A DNA stretch of 6,188 bases from JBDTLH01 sp039934875 (GTDB taxonomy: Bacteria > Acidobacteriota > Terriglobia > Terriglobales > Acidobacteriaceae): NCBI GenBank assembly GCA_039934875.1, contig JBDTLH010000187.1, positions 1 through 6,188 on the forward strand. Reading direction: 5' to 3'. Numbering within the stretch: the stretch's first letter is position 1; every line of letters starts with the position of its first letter. The translations under genes and the position numbers were made by a program. The notes under the pieces were generated by a model, which searched no databases, was not told where the DNA came from, and worked only from the letters and a program-made list of their open reading frames with translations. Positions 1-5,724 of the stretch are shown in pieces.

Positions 1-2674
1 GGCCATCCTCGAGCGCGACTTCAACGCACTATGGAACACCGGCTACTTCGACGACCTGCGCATCGAGCGCGAAGCAACGCCCAAAGGCTGGCGCATCCAC
101 ATCTACGTCACGGAAAAGCCCACCATCTCCGAGATCAACTACAAGGGGCTCAGCTCCGTCACCCAATCCGACGTGCTCGACCGCTTTAAGAAGGATAAGG
201 TTGGCATCTCCGTTGAATCACAGTACGACCCCACCAAGGTGAAGAAGGCCGAGGTCGATCTCAAGTCACTGCTCGCGGAGCATGGGCACCAGTTCGCTAC
301 CGTGCGCACCGAATTGCGGCGCATCCCGCCCTCCCGCGTCGCCGTCACCTTCAACATCAAGGAAGGGCCCAAGGTCAAAGTCGGCAATATTACTTTTGTC
401 GGCAACAAGCAGGTCTCCTCGCGCTATCTGCGCTCTGCGATGAAGAACCTGAAACCCATCGGCATCCCGCAATCGATCTTCTTTGAGAACCTCTTCTCCC
501 GCACCTATGACGCCACCAAGCTCGAAGAAGACGCGGAGCGCGTGCGCCAGGCTTATCAGGAGAAGGGCTATTTCAAAGCTCAGGTATCCGATCCAAAGAC
601 CAAGGTGCGGGACGAACCGGGAAAGTTCTATCTCTTCGGCAAGGGCGGCGGCAAGCGCGTGGACATTACCGTGCCCGTCGAGGAAGGCGAGCGCTACACC
701 CTGGGCAAGATCACCTTCTCCGGCAACAAGGCGATCACCAACACCCGCGCGTTGCGCGCGCTCTTTCCCATCAAGGATGGTGATATCTTCGACGTCTCCA
801 AGCTGCGCAAAGGCATCGATAACATGAAGAAGGCCTATGGAGAACTGGGATACATAGCCTTCGTCGCCAATCCTGACTTTACCGACATTGACGAGCAGCA
901 CAAGGTCGTCAATCTCAAGATGGATATCGAAGAGGGCAAGCAATTCTACGTTCGCCGGATCGAGTTCCAGGGCAACACCACCACTCGCGATAAGGTGATC
1001 CGCCGCGAGCTGGCGCTCGAAGAGGGCGGCCTCTACAACACCCGCCTCTGGGAGTACAGCCTGCTGCGCCTCAACCAACTGCAATACTTCGAGGTGCTCA
1101 AGCCTGACCAAGACTCGGAGGCCAAGCAGAACACCCAAGAGGGCACTGTGGACTTGTTGCTGAAAGTGAAAGAGAAGGGCAAGAACTCCATCGGCCTTAA
1201 CGGCGGCGTCAGCGGCCTCTCCGGCTCATTCATAGGGCTTAACTACCAGACCAACAACTTTCTCGGACTGGGCGAGACCCTCTCTCTGCAAGGCAACATC
1301 GGCAACCTGGAGCGCAGCGCGACCTTTGGCTTCACCGAACCTTACCTCTTCGACCTGCCGCTCAACCTCGGCTTCACCATCTCCGCCAGTAAGTTCGACT
1401 ACAACGAGGCCAAGAATTACCAGATCCTCGCCGGCCAGAAGACCCAATTCTCGCAGCAACAGCTCGACGTGTTGCAGAACTTCTCCAACTCCCAGGCGGG
1501 ATTCACCGTCTCCGCCAGTTATCCGCTCAAGCACTCGCTCAAGCGCATCGGATTGACCTATCAGTTCAACGTGCAGAGCATTCAGGCATTCTCCCAGGCT
1601 TCGCAATCTTATTTCGAGGCGATCAACTTCCGCGGCGTGAGCGGGCCCAACTCTCTGACCGGTATCATCACCTCCAAGGTCATTCCCACATTCACTTTCA
1701 GCAATGTCAATGGCGGACAGTTCAGCCCCCACACCGGCAAGTCCTTCACCGCCGCCATGGAGGTCTCCGGCATCGGCGGCAACGTCGCCGCCATCCGTCC
1801 CCTCCTCGAATACAAGCAATACGTACCCGTCAACAAGAACGGGCGCAACGTCCTCGGATACCGCATCCAGGCCTCTTACATCACCGGGTACCAAGGCAAG
1901 TCCGCCCCCCCCTACGAGCGCTTCTATCTGGGCGGAGAGAACGACCTGCGCGGCTTCGATATTCGCAGCGTCACTCCTTATGCCTTCGTCACCAACAAGG
2001 TGCAGTACTCCCTGCAAAATCCCGACGGCAGCTTCGTCCCCGCCAGCCCCACCAATCCTCGCGCCGGAGGCGCCTGCAATCTGAGCCAGGGCACGACTGT
2101 CGCGCCAGTCTATAAGTGCATCAACATCCAGATCCCGGTCAACACCCTCTCGTTTACCGGCGGAGACACCAGCTTCGTATCCAACGTGGAATATCGCATC
2201 CCCATCGTCGGTCCGGTCACCCTCGCCCTCTTCGACGATTTCGGCCTCAACTTCAACACCCGCGCCAGTCAACTGCAGTTGAGCCCGGTCAATCTGCTCG
2301 ACCTGAATTCCTCCACCTACGGCTGTCCCACCGTCCTTCCCAACGGGACATGCAGCGGCGCCTTCCGCCTGCCTCCCTTCGGCAAAGACCTCAAGATGGT
2401 TCCCGGCACCAATTTCGTCCCCCGCATGTCCACCGGAGTGGAGTTGCAAGTCGTTCTGCCCGTGGTCAACGCTCCCTTCCGCATCTATTACGCCTACAAT
2501 CCGCTGCTGCTGGATAACAAAATTGCCGGCTCCTCCTTGCTCACCCGCGGCATGTTCCCCGCCGGGGGCGCCGGAGACTACAGCTATGCCGCCGCGCAAA
2601 GCCTGTACGGCACCCAGTACCTGTTGCGCGAACCAAGAAAGACCTTCCGCTTTACCGTGAGTACCACCTTCTAG
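1..2674 (+). CDS. bamA: Outer membrane protein assembly factor BamA (5' partial)
   Basis: This is the core of the BAM complex, which folds and inserts beta-barrel proteins into the outer membrane. The frame is open from base 2, so the start lies before the window; the GTG at 173 is internal. The visible part is 890 residues. Residues 1-40 are the end of a POTRA domain, followed by four more starting near 41, 126, 231 and 316, each opening with a strand such as GKITFSGN or RRIEFQGN and closing with an EEG- or KEG-type turn. The barrel runs from about 395 to the end. It carries the conserved loop-6 motif as LRGF (649-652) after YLGGEND, and it ends in a phenylalanine (FRFTVSTTF), as a BAM-recognised C-terminal strand should. 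E. coli BamA is 810 aa, so this one is long, mostly through loop insertions in the barrel. Two close cysteine pairs lie in the barrel (692/706 and 775/784). A chaperone gene of the same pathway follows. A TamA/Omp85 paralogue is possible, but five POTRAs favour BamA. Confidence 0.95.
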   Translation, partial: AILERDFNALWNTGYFDDLRIEREATPKGWRIHIYVTEKPTISEINYKGLSSVTQSDVLDRFKKDKVGISVESQYDPTKVKKAEVDLKSLLAEHGHQFATVRTELRRIPPSRVAVTFNIKEGPKVKVGNITFVGNKQVSSRYLRSAMKNLKPIGIPQSIFFENLFSRTYDATKLEEDAERVRQAYQEKGYFKAQVSDPKTKVRDEPGKFYLFGKGGGKRVDITVPVEEGERYTLGKITFSGNKAITNTRALRALFPIKDGDIFDVSKLRKGIDNMKKAYGELGYIAFVANPDFTDIDEQHKVVNLKMDIEEGKQFYVRRIEFQGNTTTRDKVIRRELALEEGGLYNTRLWEYSLLRLNQLQYFEVLKPDQDSEAKQNTQEGTVDLLLKVKEKGKNSIGLNGGVSGLSGSFIGLNYQTNNFLGLGETLSLQGNIGNLERSATFGFTEPYLFDLPLNLGFTISASKFDYNEAKNYQILAGQKTQFSQQQLDVLQNFSNSQAGFTVSASYPLKHSLKRIGLTYQFNVQSIQAFSQASQSYFEAINFRGVSGPNSLTGIITSKVIPTFTFSNVNGGQFSPHTGKSFTAAMEVSGIGGNVAAIRPLLEYKQYVPVNKNGRNVLGYRIQASYITGYQGKSAPPYERFYLGGENDLRGFDIRSVTPYAFVTNKVQYSLQNPDGSFVPASPTNPRAGGACNLSQGTTVAPVYKCINIQIPVNTLSFTGGDTSFVSNVEYRIPIVGPVTLALFDDFGLNFNTRASQLQLSPVNLLDLNSSTYGCPTVLPNGTCSGAFRLPPFGKDLKMVPGTNFVPRMSTGVELQVVLPVVNAPFRIYYAYNPLLLDNKIAGSSLLTRGMFPAGGAGDYSYAAAQSLYGTQYLLREPRKTFRFTVSTTF

Positions 2675-2751
2675 CTCGCGGCGCGACCTCTCACTCGCGT
2701 TTCCACATCCAACCTGTAACCCCTCCGCGCCATCCATCGTCAAACTCAATG

Positions 2752-2757
2752 TATAAT
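2752..2757 (+). promoter_or_regulatory. Candidate -10 box upstream of the skp/ompH gene
   Basis: A perfect TATAAT sits in the gap between bamA and the chaperone gene. Transcription from it would begin near 2764 and give a leader of about 115 nt. No hexamer resembling TTGACA lies 16-18 bases upstream, and the TG before the box is one base out of register for an extended -10. A TTGACC at 2817-2822 has only a poor -10 partner (CACAAT at 2842-2847, spacer 19). I infer that the chaperone gene can be transcribed separately from bamA, though read-through is also possible because I see no clear terminator after bamA. Confidence 0.4.
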
Positions 2758-2809
2758 CAAAGCACCGTCTGTCACACACTTAGTCCCCGGCCCCCAGTTC
2801 TTATGGCGC

Positions 2810-2875
2810 ATGTCTTTTGACCCGAGTGTGGCGGTCCGGGACACAATCGCAAGTTCAAGGAGTTTCAAAAAGTAA
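2810..2875 (+). other. Possible 21-codon upstream open reading frame in the leader of skp/ompH
   Basis: An ATG at 2810 opens a 21-codon frame (MSFDPSVAVRDTIASSRSFK and one more lysine) that stops at TAA 2873-2875. One codon, CCA, separates that stop from the ATG of the chaperone gene, and both are in the same frame. The only good ribosome binding site for the chaperone gene (AAGGAG at 2857-2862) lies inside this frame. Ribosomes ending here could re-start at 2879. There is no purine-rich site before ATG 2810 and a frame this short can easily arise by chance, so this is a weak call. Confidence 0.2.
2857..2862 (+). promoter_or_regulatory. Ribosome binding site of skp/ompH with unusually wide spacing
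   Basis: AAGGAG is a strong Shine-Dalgarno match, but 16 bases separate it from the ATG at 2879, about twice the usual distance. No other start codon fits: the frame has a TAA at 2873-2875 just upstream of the ATG, and the ATG begins an excellent signal peptide. Initiation may therefore be inefficient, or helped by local folding or by translation through the leader. Confidence 0.5.
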
Positions 2876-2878
2876 CCA

Positions 2879-3592
2879 ATGATCACTCGCAACTTTTTTC
2901 CCAAATTAGCAACGCTGCTGCTGGCTGTGTCTCTCCCGGCGGTAGTGGCTTCGGCGCAGGCCGCCACCACTCCCGCTGCCACCGCTTCTGCTCCCGCCAC
3001 TGCGGCTCCGGCTGCGACCCCTGCGGCAAACTCCGCGGCGATCCCTACCGGGGTCAGCAAGATCGCCATCATTGACATCCAGAAGGCGATCATCGCGACC
3101 AACGAAGGCCGCCGCGATTTTGAAACGCTCAACAAGAAGTTCGATCCTAAATCCGCCGAATTGAAGTCGGCGCAGGATGAGATTGAGCGCATGAAAAAGG
3201 ACTTGACCGCCCAAGGCGATAAGCTGAGCGAAGAGGAGCGCGGCAAGCGGGTGCAGGCCATCGACGCCAAGCAGAAGCTCTTTCAACGCAACGGCGAAGA
3301 TGCGCAGAACGACTATCAGGCGCAATCCGGCGAGATCGCCAATCGCATCGGCCAGAAGCTGATCGCCGTCATGGATACCTATGCCAAGCAGCACGGCATC
3401 GGCGTCGTGCTTGACGTCTCCACGCAACAGAGCAATGTGCTGTGGGGCAGCGAACAGGCCAACATCAGCGCGGCGGTAGTGGAGCTGTACAACACTCAAT
3501 CCGGAATCGCGCCGCCCACTCCCTCCGCGCCGCGGCCCTCGACTGGCGCGCGCGCCACCCGGCCCGCAGGCGCCACCACCCCTAAACAGTAA
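2879..3592 (+). CDS. skp: OmpH/Skp family periplasmic chaperone
   Basis: Skp forms trimers in the periplasm that grip unfolded outer-membrane proteins and deliver them to BamA. The 237-residue product starts with a Sec signal peptide: MITRNFFPK, then a hydrophobic stretch at 10-23, with likely cleavage after A26 or A28 (ASAQA). Residues 29-58 are a linker of almost only Ala, Thr and Pro. The OmpH domain spans about 59-205. It opens with the family's first strand (KIAIIDIQKAI, where Skp proteins have a 'vDvqkv' pattern), continues through charged, probably coiled-coil helices at 77-170, and closes with GIGVVLDVSTQQSNVLW. The tail from 209 is again Pro/Ala/Thr-rich and basic. E. coli Skp is 161 aa, so the extra length lies in the two low-complexity ends. 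Its place directly after bamA is the common arrangement for this family and supports the call. An intrinsic terminator follows the stop by about 20 bases. Confidence 0.92.
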   Translation: MITRNFFPKLATLLLAVSLPAVVASAQAATTPAATASAPATAAPAATPAANSAAIPTGVSKIAIIDIQKAIIATNEGRRDFETLNKKFDPKSAELKSAQDEIERMKKDLTAQGDKLSEEERGKRVQAIDAKQKLFQRNGEDAQNDYQAQSGEIANRIGQKLIAVMDTYAKQHGIGVVLDVSTQQSNVLWGSEQANISAAVVELYNTQSGIAPPTPSAPRPSTGARATRPAGATTPKQ

Positions 3593-3612
3593 ACCCATTC
3601 CATCGAGAGACT

Positions 3613-3645
3613 GACCCGGCCCGCAAAGGCGCGGGTCTTTCTTTT
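3613..3645 (+). terminator. Intrinsic terminator after skp/ompH
   Basis: GACCCG at 3613-3618 pairs with CGGGTC at 3632-3637, or alternatively CCCGC at 3620-3624 pairs with GCGGG at 3631-3635 around a 6-base loop. Either hairpin runs into the T-rich tract TCTTTCTTTT (3636-3645). The T-tract is on the plus strand only, so it should end the bamA-skp transcript and not the converging minus-strand gene. A competing pairing also exists: CCGCAAA (3621-3627) with TTTGCGG (3643-3649). Confidence 0.8.
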
Positions 3646-3743
3646 GCGGAGCCGCGGAACAAATCGGCCGGCTGATGGTGTCCATTCACTTCACCGGGCG
3701 CCGCCAAGCGTGGGATGCGAACCACTTCGACAAAGCACAATCC

Positions 3744-4805
3744 TCACGACCCCGGCTCCCCATGCCCATTCCCCGCCACCCGCATCCTGACCTCGGTCCC
3801 CGTCGCCTCCGGATCGTTCTTGCGGGTCACGATCTCCACTCCATCCACCAGGCTGTTGATCAGATAGACCCCTCGCCCGTGCGTATCGTGCAGATGTGCC
3901 GAGGTCAGCGGGTCCGCCACCTGCGCGGGATCGAAGCCCTCTCCCGGATCCCGGATCACCAGCGTCAGCTCCCCCGTCTCCGCGCACGCCACCGAGCATT
4001 GCACATGTTTGCTCTCATCGCTATGGCAGCCGTGCACGATCGCATTCGCCAACGCCTCGCGCAGCGCCATCTCTACCTCAAACTCTTTGCCCTCCGCGGA
4101 CTTCATCTGCCGCAGCGTCTCCAGCACTCCATCCACCACCGGCGTAATCGCGCTTACCTTGGCGGGGATGGTCAACGTGAACTTGCACGCCGAAGAGACC
4201 GGCAGCAATCCGCTCAGCCGCTTCACATCTTCGAGTGACTGCTTGAGGCCATCGATCAGCTCTTCCCGCTCTTCTTCCAAGTGGTCGCGCTCCTTTAACG
4301 CTGCTCTCAGCTCCATTAAATTGCGCCGGAACTCCAGTTGCCCCTCTACCTGCCGGCTCAACGCGATAAGCGCCTTCTTCTGCTCCGCCGAAAGCGTCCG
4401 CGGCTTTTGGTCGAGCACGCACATCGTACCCAGCGCCTGGCCGGTGCGCGAGGTGAACGGAGCGCCCGCATAAAACCGTATCTTCGGCGCCGACTTCACA
4501 AACGGATTCTCCCGGAAGCGCTCGTCCTTGGTCGTGTCCTCCACGATCATCAGGTGGTCTTCGAGAATGGCATGGGTGCAGAATGACACGCTGCGCGGCG
4601 ACTCGCTGATTCCTATTCCCACCCTCGACTTGAACCACTGCCGGTCCTCATCAATCAGCGTCACCAGCGCAATCGGGGTCCCACAAATATAAGCTGCCAG
4701 CTCCGTCAAATCATCGAAGCCCGGCTCCGGGTCCGTGTCCAGTATCTGATACTCCCGCAAAGCAGCCAATCTCTCTCTCTCATTCGCGGGCATCACAGCG
4801 GACAT
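3744..4805 (-). CDS. GAF domain sensor fused to an RsbW-like HATPase (anti-sigma/serine kinase type)
   Basis: This is a 353-residue soluble signalling protein with no membrane segment or signal peptide. The N-terminus ERLAALREYQILDTDPE leads into a GAF domain at about 25-160, with family signatures IALVTLID (45-52), SFCTHAI (74-80), FYAGAPF (111-117) and GTMCVLD (126-132). A charged coiled coil covers about 160-198. A GHKL ATPase domain follows at about 209-345. It has an N-box EMALREALANAIVHG (245-259, Asn254), a G1 box DPGEGFD (286-292) and a G2 box HGRGVYLI (309-316). There is no HisKA dimerisation helix with a phospho-accepting His, so it matches RsbW/SpoIIAB-type kinases (HATPase_c_2) better than a histidine kinase. 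The start at 4805 is chosen because GGAGG (4812-4816) lies 6 bases before it and a good promoter lies just upstream; the frame is open up to 5009 but runs through repeats. The ligand, and the sigma factor or anti-anti-sigma partner, are not visible here. Confidence 0.88.
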   Translation of the reverse strand: MSAVMPANERERLAALREYQILDTDPEPGFDDLTELAAYICGTPIALVTLIDEDRQWFKSRVGIGISESPRSVSFCTHAILEDHLMIVEDTTKDERFRENPFVKSAPKIRFYAGAPFTSRTGQALGTMCVLDQKPRTLSAEQKKALIALSRQVEGQLEFRRNLMELRAALKERDHLEEEREELIDGLKQSLEDVKRLSGLLPVSSACKFTLTIPAKVSAITPVVDGVLETLRQMKSAEGKEFEVEMALREALANAIVHGCHSDESKHVQCSVACAETGELTLVIRDPGEGFDPAQVADPLTSAHLHDTHGRGVYLINSLVDGVEIVTRKNDPEATGTEVRMRVAGNGHGEPGS

Positions 4806-4842
4806 TCCGGGCCTCCAGAAAAGCTTCCTTAGCCTGCCGCTT

Positions 4843-4871
4843 ACTCTAAGCCGCAACTCACGCCAGGTCAA
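4843..4871 (-). promoter_or_regulatory. Sigma-70-type promoter of the GAF-HATPase gene
   Basis: Read on the minus strand, TTGACC (4871-4866) is followed after exactly 17 bases by TAGAGT (4848-4843), matching the consensus at 5 of 6 and 4 of 6 positions. Transcription would start near 4836, leaving a leader of about 30 bases that contains the GGAGG ribosome binding site. This also argues against a translation start further upstream. Confidence 0.65.
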
Positions 4872-4901
4872 CCACTGCTTTACCTTACCCGCCTCAAAGG
4901 G

Positions 4902-4952
4902 GAGCCCTGCCCCTGGTATCAGATCAACCAGTCTCCGAGTAGGGCAGGACTC
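4902..4952. repeat. Nested inverted repeat upstream of the GAF-HATPase promoter
   Basis: Outer arms of 11 bases with one mismatch, GAGCCCTGCCC (4902-4912) and GGGCAGGACTC (4942-4952), enclose a second inverted repeat, CTGGT (4913-4917) and ACCAG (4927-4931). The two left arms abut. The structure lies about 30 bases upstream of the -35 box of the minus-strand gene, so it is not in that gene's transcript. It could be in the 3' end of the transcript from the gene at 5156-5620. It may be a protein binding site, part of the neighbouring repeat cluster, or the remnant of a small mobile repeat; the sequence does not decide. Confidence 0.55.
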
Positions 4953-4972
4953 CACCCGCGCACTCAGGTAGA

Positions 4973-4992
4973 CCCCCACCTTCAGGTGGGGG
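4973..4992. repeat. Perfect 8-bp palindrome with a 4-base loop
   Basis: CCCCCACC (4973-4980), TTCA, and GGTGGGGG (4985-4992) form a perfect, very GC-rich stem with a tetraloop, so it can fold as a hairpin in RNA from either strand. No T-tract follows it in either direction, so it is not a typical intrinsic terminator. It could still stabilise the 3' end of, or weakly stop, the minus-strand transcript from 5156-5620. It lies 5 bases before the first copy of the neighbouring repeat array. Confidence 0.7.
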
Positions 4993-4997
4993 ATAAC

Positions 4998-5035
4998 CCG
5001 CTGAAACATATACGGGCTTTAGCCCCGGAGGAGAC
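4998..5035. repeat. REP-like repeat, unit 1 (long form)
   Basis: The core, 5013-5035, is CGGGCTTTAGCCCCGGAGG plus GAGAC. It contains a short palindrome (GGGCT, TT, AGCCC). Fifteen bases before the core, CCGCTGAAA (4998-5006) is shared with unit 2, whose copy lies exactly 50 bases further on. No ribosome binding site, start codon or open frame suggests coding. Confidence 0.7.
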
Positions 5036-5047
5036 CCATCGTTCACA

Positions 5048-5085
5048 CCGCTGAAATCAATACGGTCTTGTAGCCCGAGGGAGAC
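5048..5085. repeat. REP-like repeat, unit 2 (diverged long form)
   Basis: The core at 5063-5085 is CGGTCTTGTAGCCCGAGGG plus AGAC. It is the same length as unit 1 but has several base changes, which break the palindrome. The upstream CCGCTGAAA (5048-5056) and the ATACGG junction match unit 1 at an exact 50-base offset, so units 1 and 2 look like a tandem duplication that has since diverged. Confidence 0.6.
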
Positions 5086-5106
5086 GAACGGCAGAATTAC
5101 GCCCCG

Positions 5107-5129
5107 CGGGCTTCAGCCCCGGAGGAGAT
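5107..5129. repeat. REP-like repeat, unit 3
   Basis: CGGGCTTCAGCCCCGGAGG plus AGAT differs from the unit 1 core at only two of 23 positions. It begins 44 bases after unit 2 and lacks the CCGCTGAAA flank. Confidence 0.7.
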
Positions 5130-5149
5130 ACGCAACAGCGCACGATCTT

Positions 5150-5172
5150 CGGGCTTCAGCCCCGGAGCAGAC
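5150..5172. repeat. REP-like repeat, unit 4, overlapping the end of a gene
   Basis: CGGGCTTCAGCCCCGGAGC plus AGAC matches unit 3 except at two positions. It begins 43 bases after unit 3 and covers the last codons and the stop (5156-5158) of the minus-strand gene at 5156-5620. The stop TGA is made by the palindrome itself (GGGCTGAAGCCC on the minus strand). Confidence 0.7.
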
Positions 5173-5620
5173 CCTCCCGCGCCCGCGTGAGCTCGTCCAA
5201 AGTTCTCCGCATATCTCCCAGCCGCTTTCTTCCCTCCGCCGATCCTTCCACCACCGCCTCGATGCTCCGCATGAATTCCGGCAGCTTCATCTCTTTGCGG
5301 AACTCCGCCAGATACGGCTGTATCTTCGCATATTGAAAATACATCTCCTGGCAGGTGTCATAGACCAGCTCCCGGTCCAGCGCGCCGTGAATCACGAACG
5401 CCGCGACCATGTCCCAGTATCCATAAACCTGCAGGATGTATCCCGCCTTCTCATCACCGGCGCTCACCAGGCGGACCAACTCCTCCACCGAGCCGGGTAG
5501 AAAAGGACCTCCTATATGGCTCCGCGCCGCACGCATCACCGCCTCGCGACGGAGCTCGTACAGCTTGAGAATAAGTTCAGCCTGCTGGATGGAAATATGA
5601 GCATCCTTCAATACCTTCAC
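5156..5620 (-). CDS. Small helical protein of unknown function next to hsdR
   Basis: I do not recognise this 154-residue protein with confidence. It has no signal peptide or clear membrane span and looks mainly alpha-helical. A first helix (11-34, IQQAELILKLYELRREAVMR) is followed by a Gly/Pro turn (GGPFLPGS, 37-44). An aromatic segment (YILQVYGYWDMVAAFVIHGA, 61-80) leads into LDRELVYDTC, and a charged C-terminal helix spans 106-148. The pattern 'Y-W-D-x-A-x-x-x-x-x-G-x-L-D-x-E' is reminiscent of DUF4760-type proteins, but that is an unverified impression. The start is a GTG at 5620 with TTGAGG placed 8 bases upstream; no ATG lies near. It is on the same strand as hsdR, 104 bases after it, and probably has its own promoter. 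Its last residues (LLRG) and its stop are encoded by a repeat unit, so the original C-terminus may have been replaced. Confidence 0.75.
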   Translation of the reverse strand: MKVLKDAHISIQQAELILKLYELRREAVMRAARSHIGGPFLPGSVEELVRLVSAGDEKAGYILQVYGYWDMVAAFVIHGALDRELVYDTCQEMYFQYAKIQPYLAEFRKEMKLPEFMRSIEAVVEGSAEGRKRLGDMRRTLDELTRAREGLLRG

Positions 5621-5653
5621 CTCGTAAACCTCAACTGCCTGGCAACTTTTGAA

Positions 5654-5683
5654 ACTATAACCGTTCGCCCGAAATTATGTTGA
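5654..5683 (-). promoter_or_regulatory. Candidate promoter of the small gene after hsdR
   Basis: On the minus strand, TCAACA (5683-5678, 4 of 6 matches to the -35 consensus) is followed after 18 bases by TATAGT (5659-5654, 5 of 6 matches to the -10 consensus). Transcription would begin near 5647, about 27 bases before the GTG start, with the GAGG binding site inside that leader. This would let the gene be expressed apart from hsdR. Confidence 0.4.
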
Positions 5684-5724
5684 CTCCTACATCCACCACT
5701 GTCCATATCGATTTAAGCCGCGGC

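Noticed and set aside
266..1138. 290-codon minus-strand frame across the POTRA region
   Set aside because: It is antisense to the conserved POTRA domains, and its Leu/Ala/Val/Glu-rich product matches no family I know.
1905..1912. Run of eight C in bamA as a phase-variation tract
   Set aside because: BamA is essential, so on/off slippage is implausible. The frame is intact through the run (Ser-Ala-Pro-Pro-Tyr), and a single C8 can occur by chance in GC-rich DNA.
1226..2779. 517-codon open frame on the minus strand across the bamA barrel
   Set aside because: It lies wholly antisense to a clear bamA reading frame and its low-complexity Gly/Ala/Glu/Val composition is typical of the shadow of GC-rich codons. 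It shows no recognisable domain.
3675..4238. 187-codon plus-strand frame opposite the GAF-HATPase gene
   Set aside because: The minus strand encodes clear N, G1 and G2 ATPase boxes here. The plus-strand product is Arg/His/Pro-rich without domains.
4973..4992. Perfect hairpin as an intrinsic terminator
   Set aside because: No T-tract follows on either strand, so I list it as a palindrome only.
4806..5009. Upstream start at 5009 for the GAF-HATPase gene, adding 68 residues
   Set aside because: The extra segment runs through the hairpins and the promoter, has no ribosome binding site, and the GAF family N-terminus begins just after the start at 4805, which has GGAGG at ideal spacing.
4998..5172. 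Possible short CRISPR array
   Set aside because: The units are diverged, spacing is irregular (50, 44, 43), intervening segments are only 20-27 bases and those before the first two units share sequence. No cas gene is seen.
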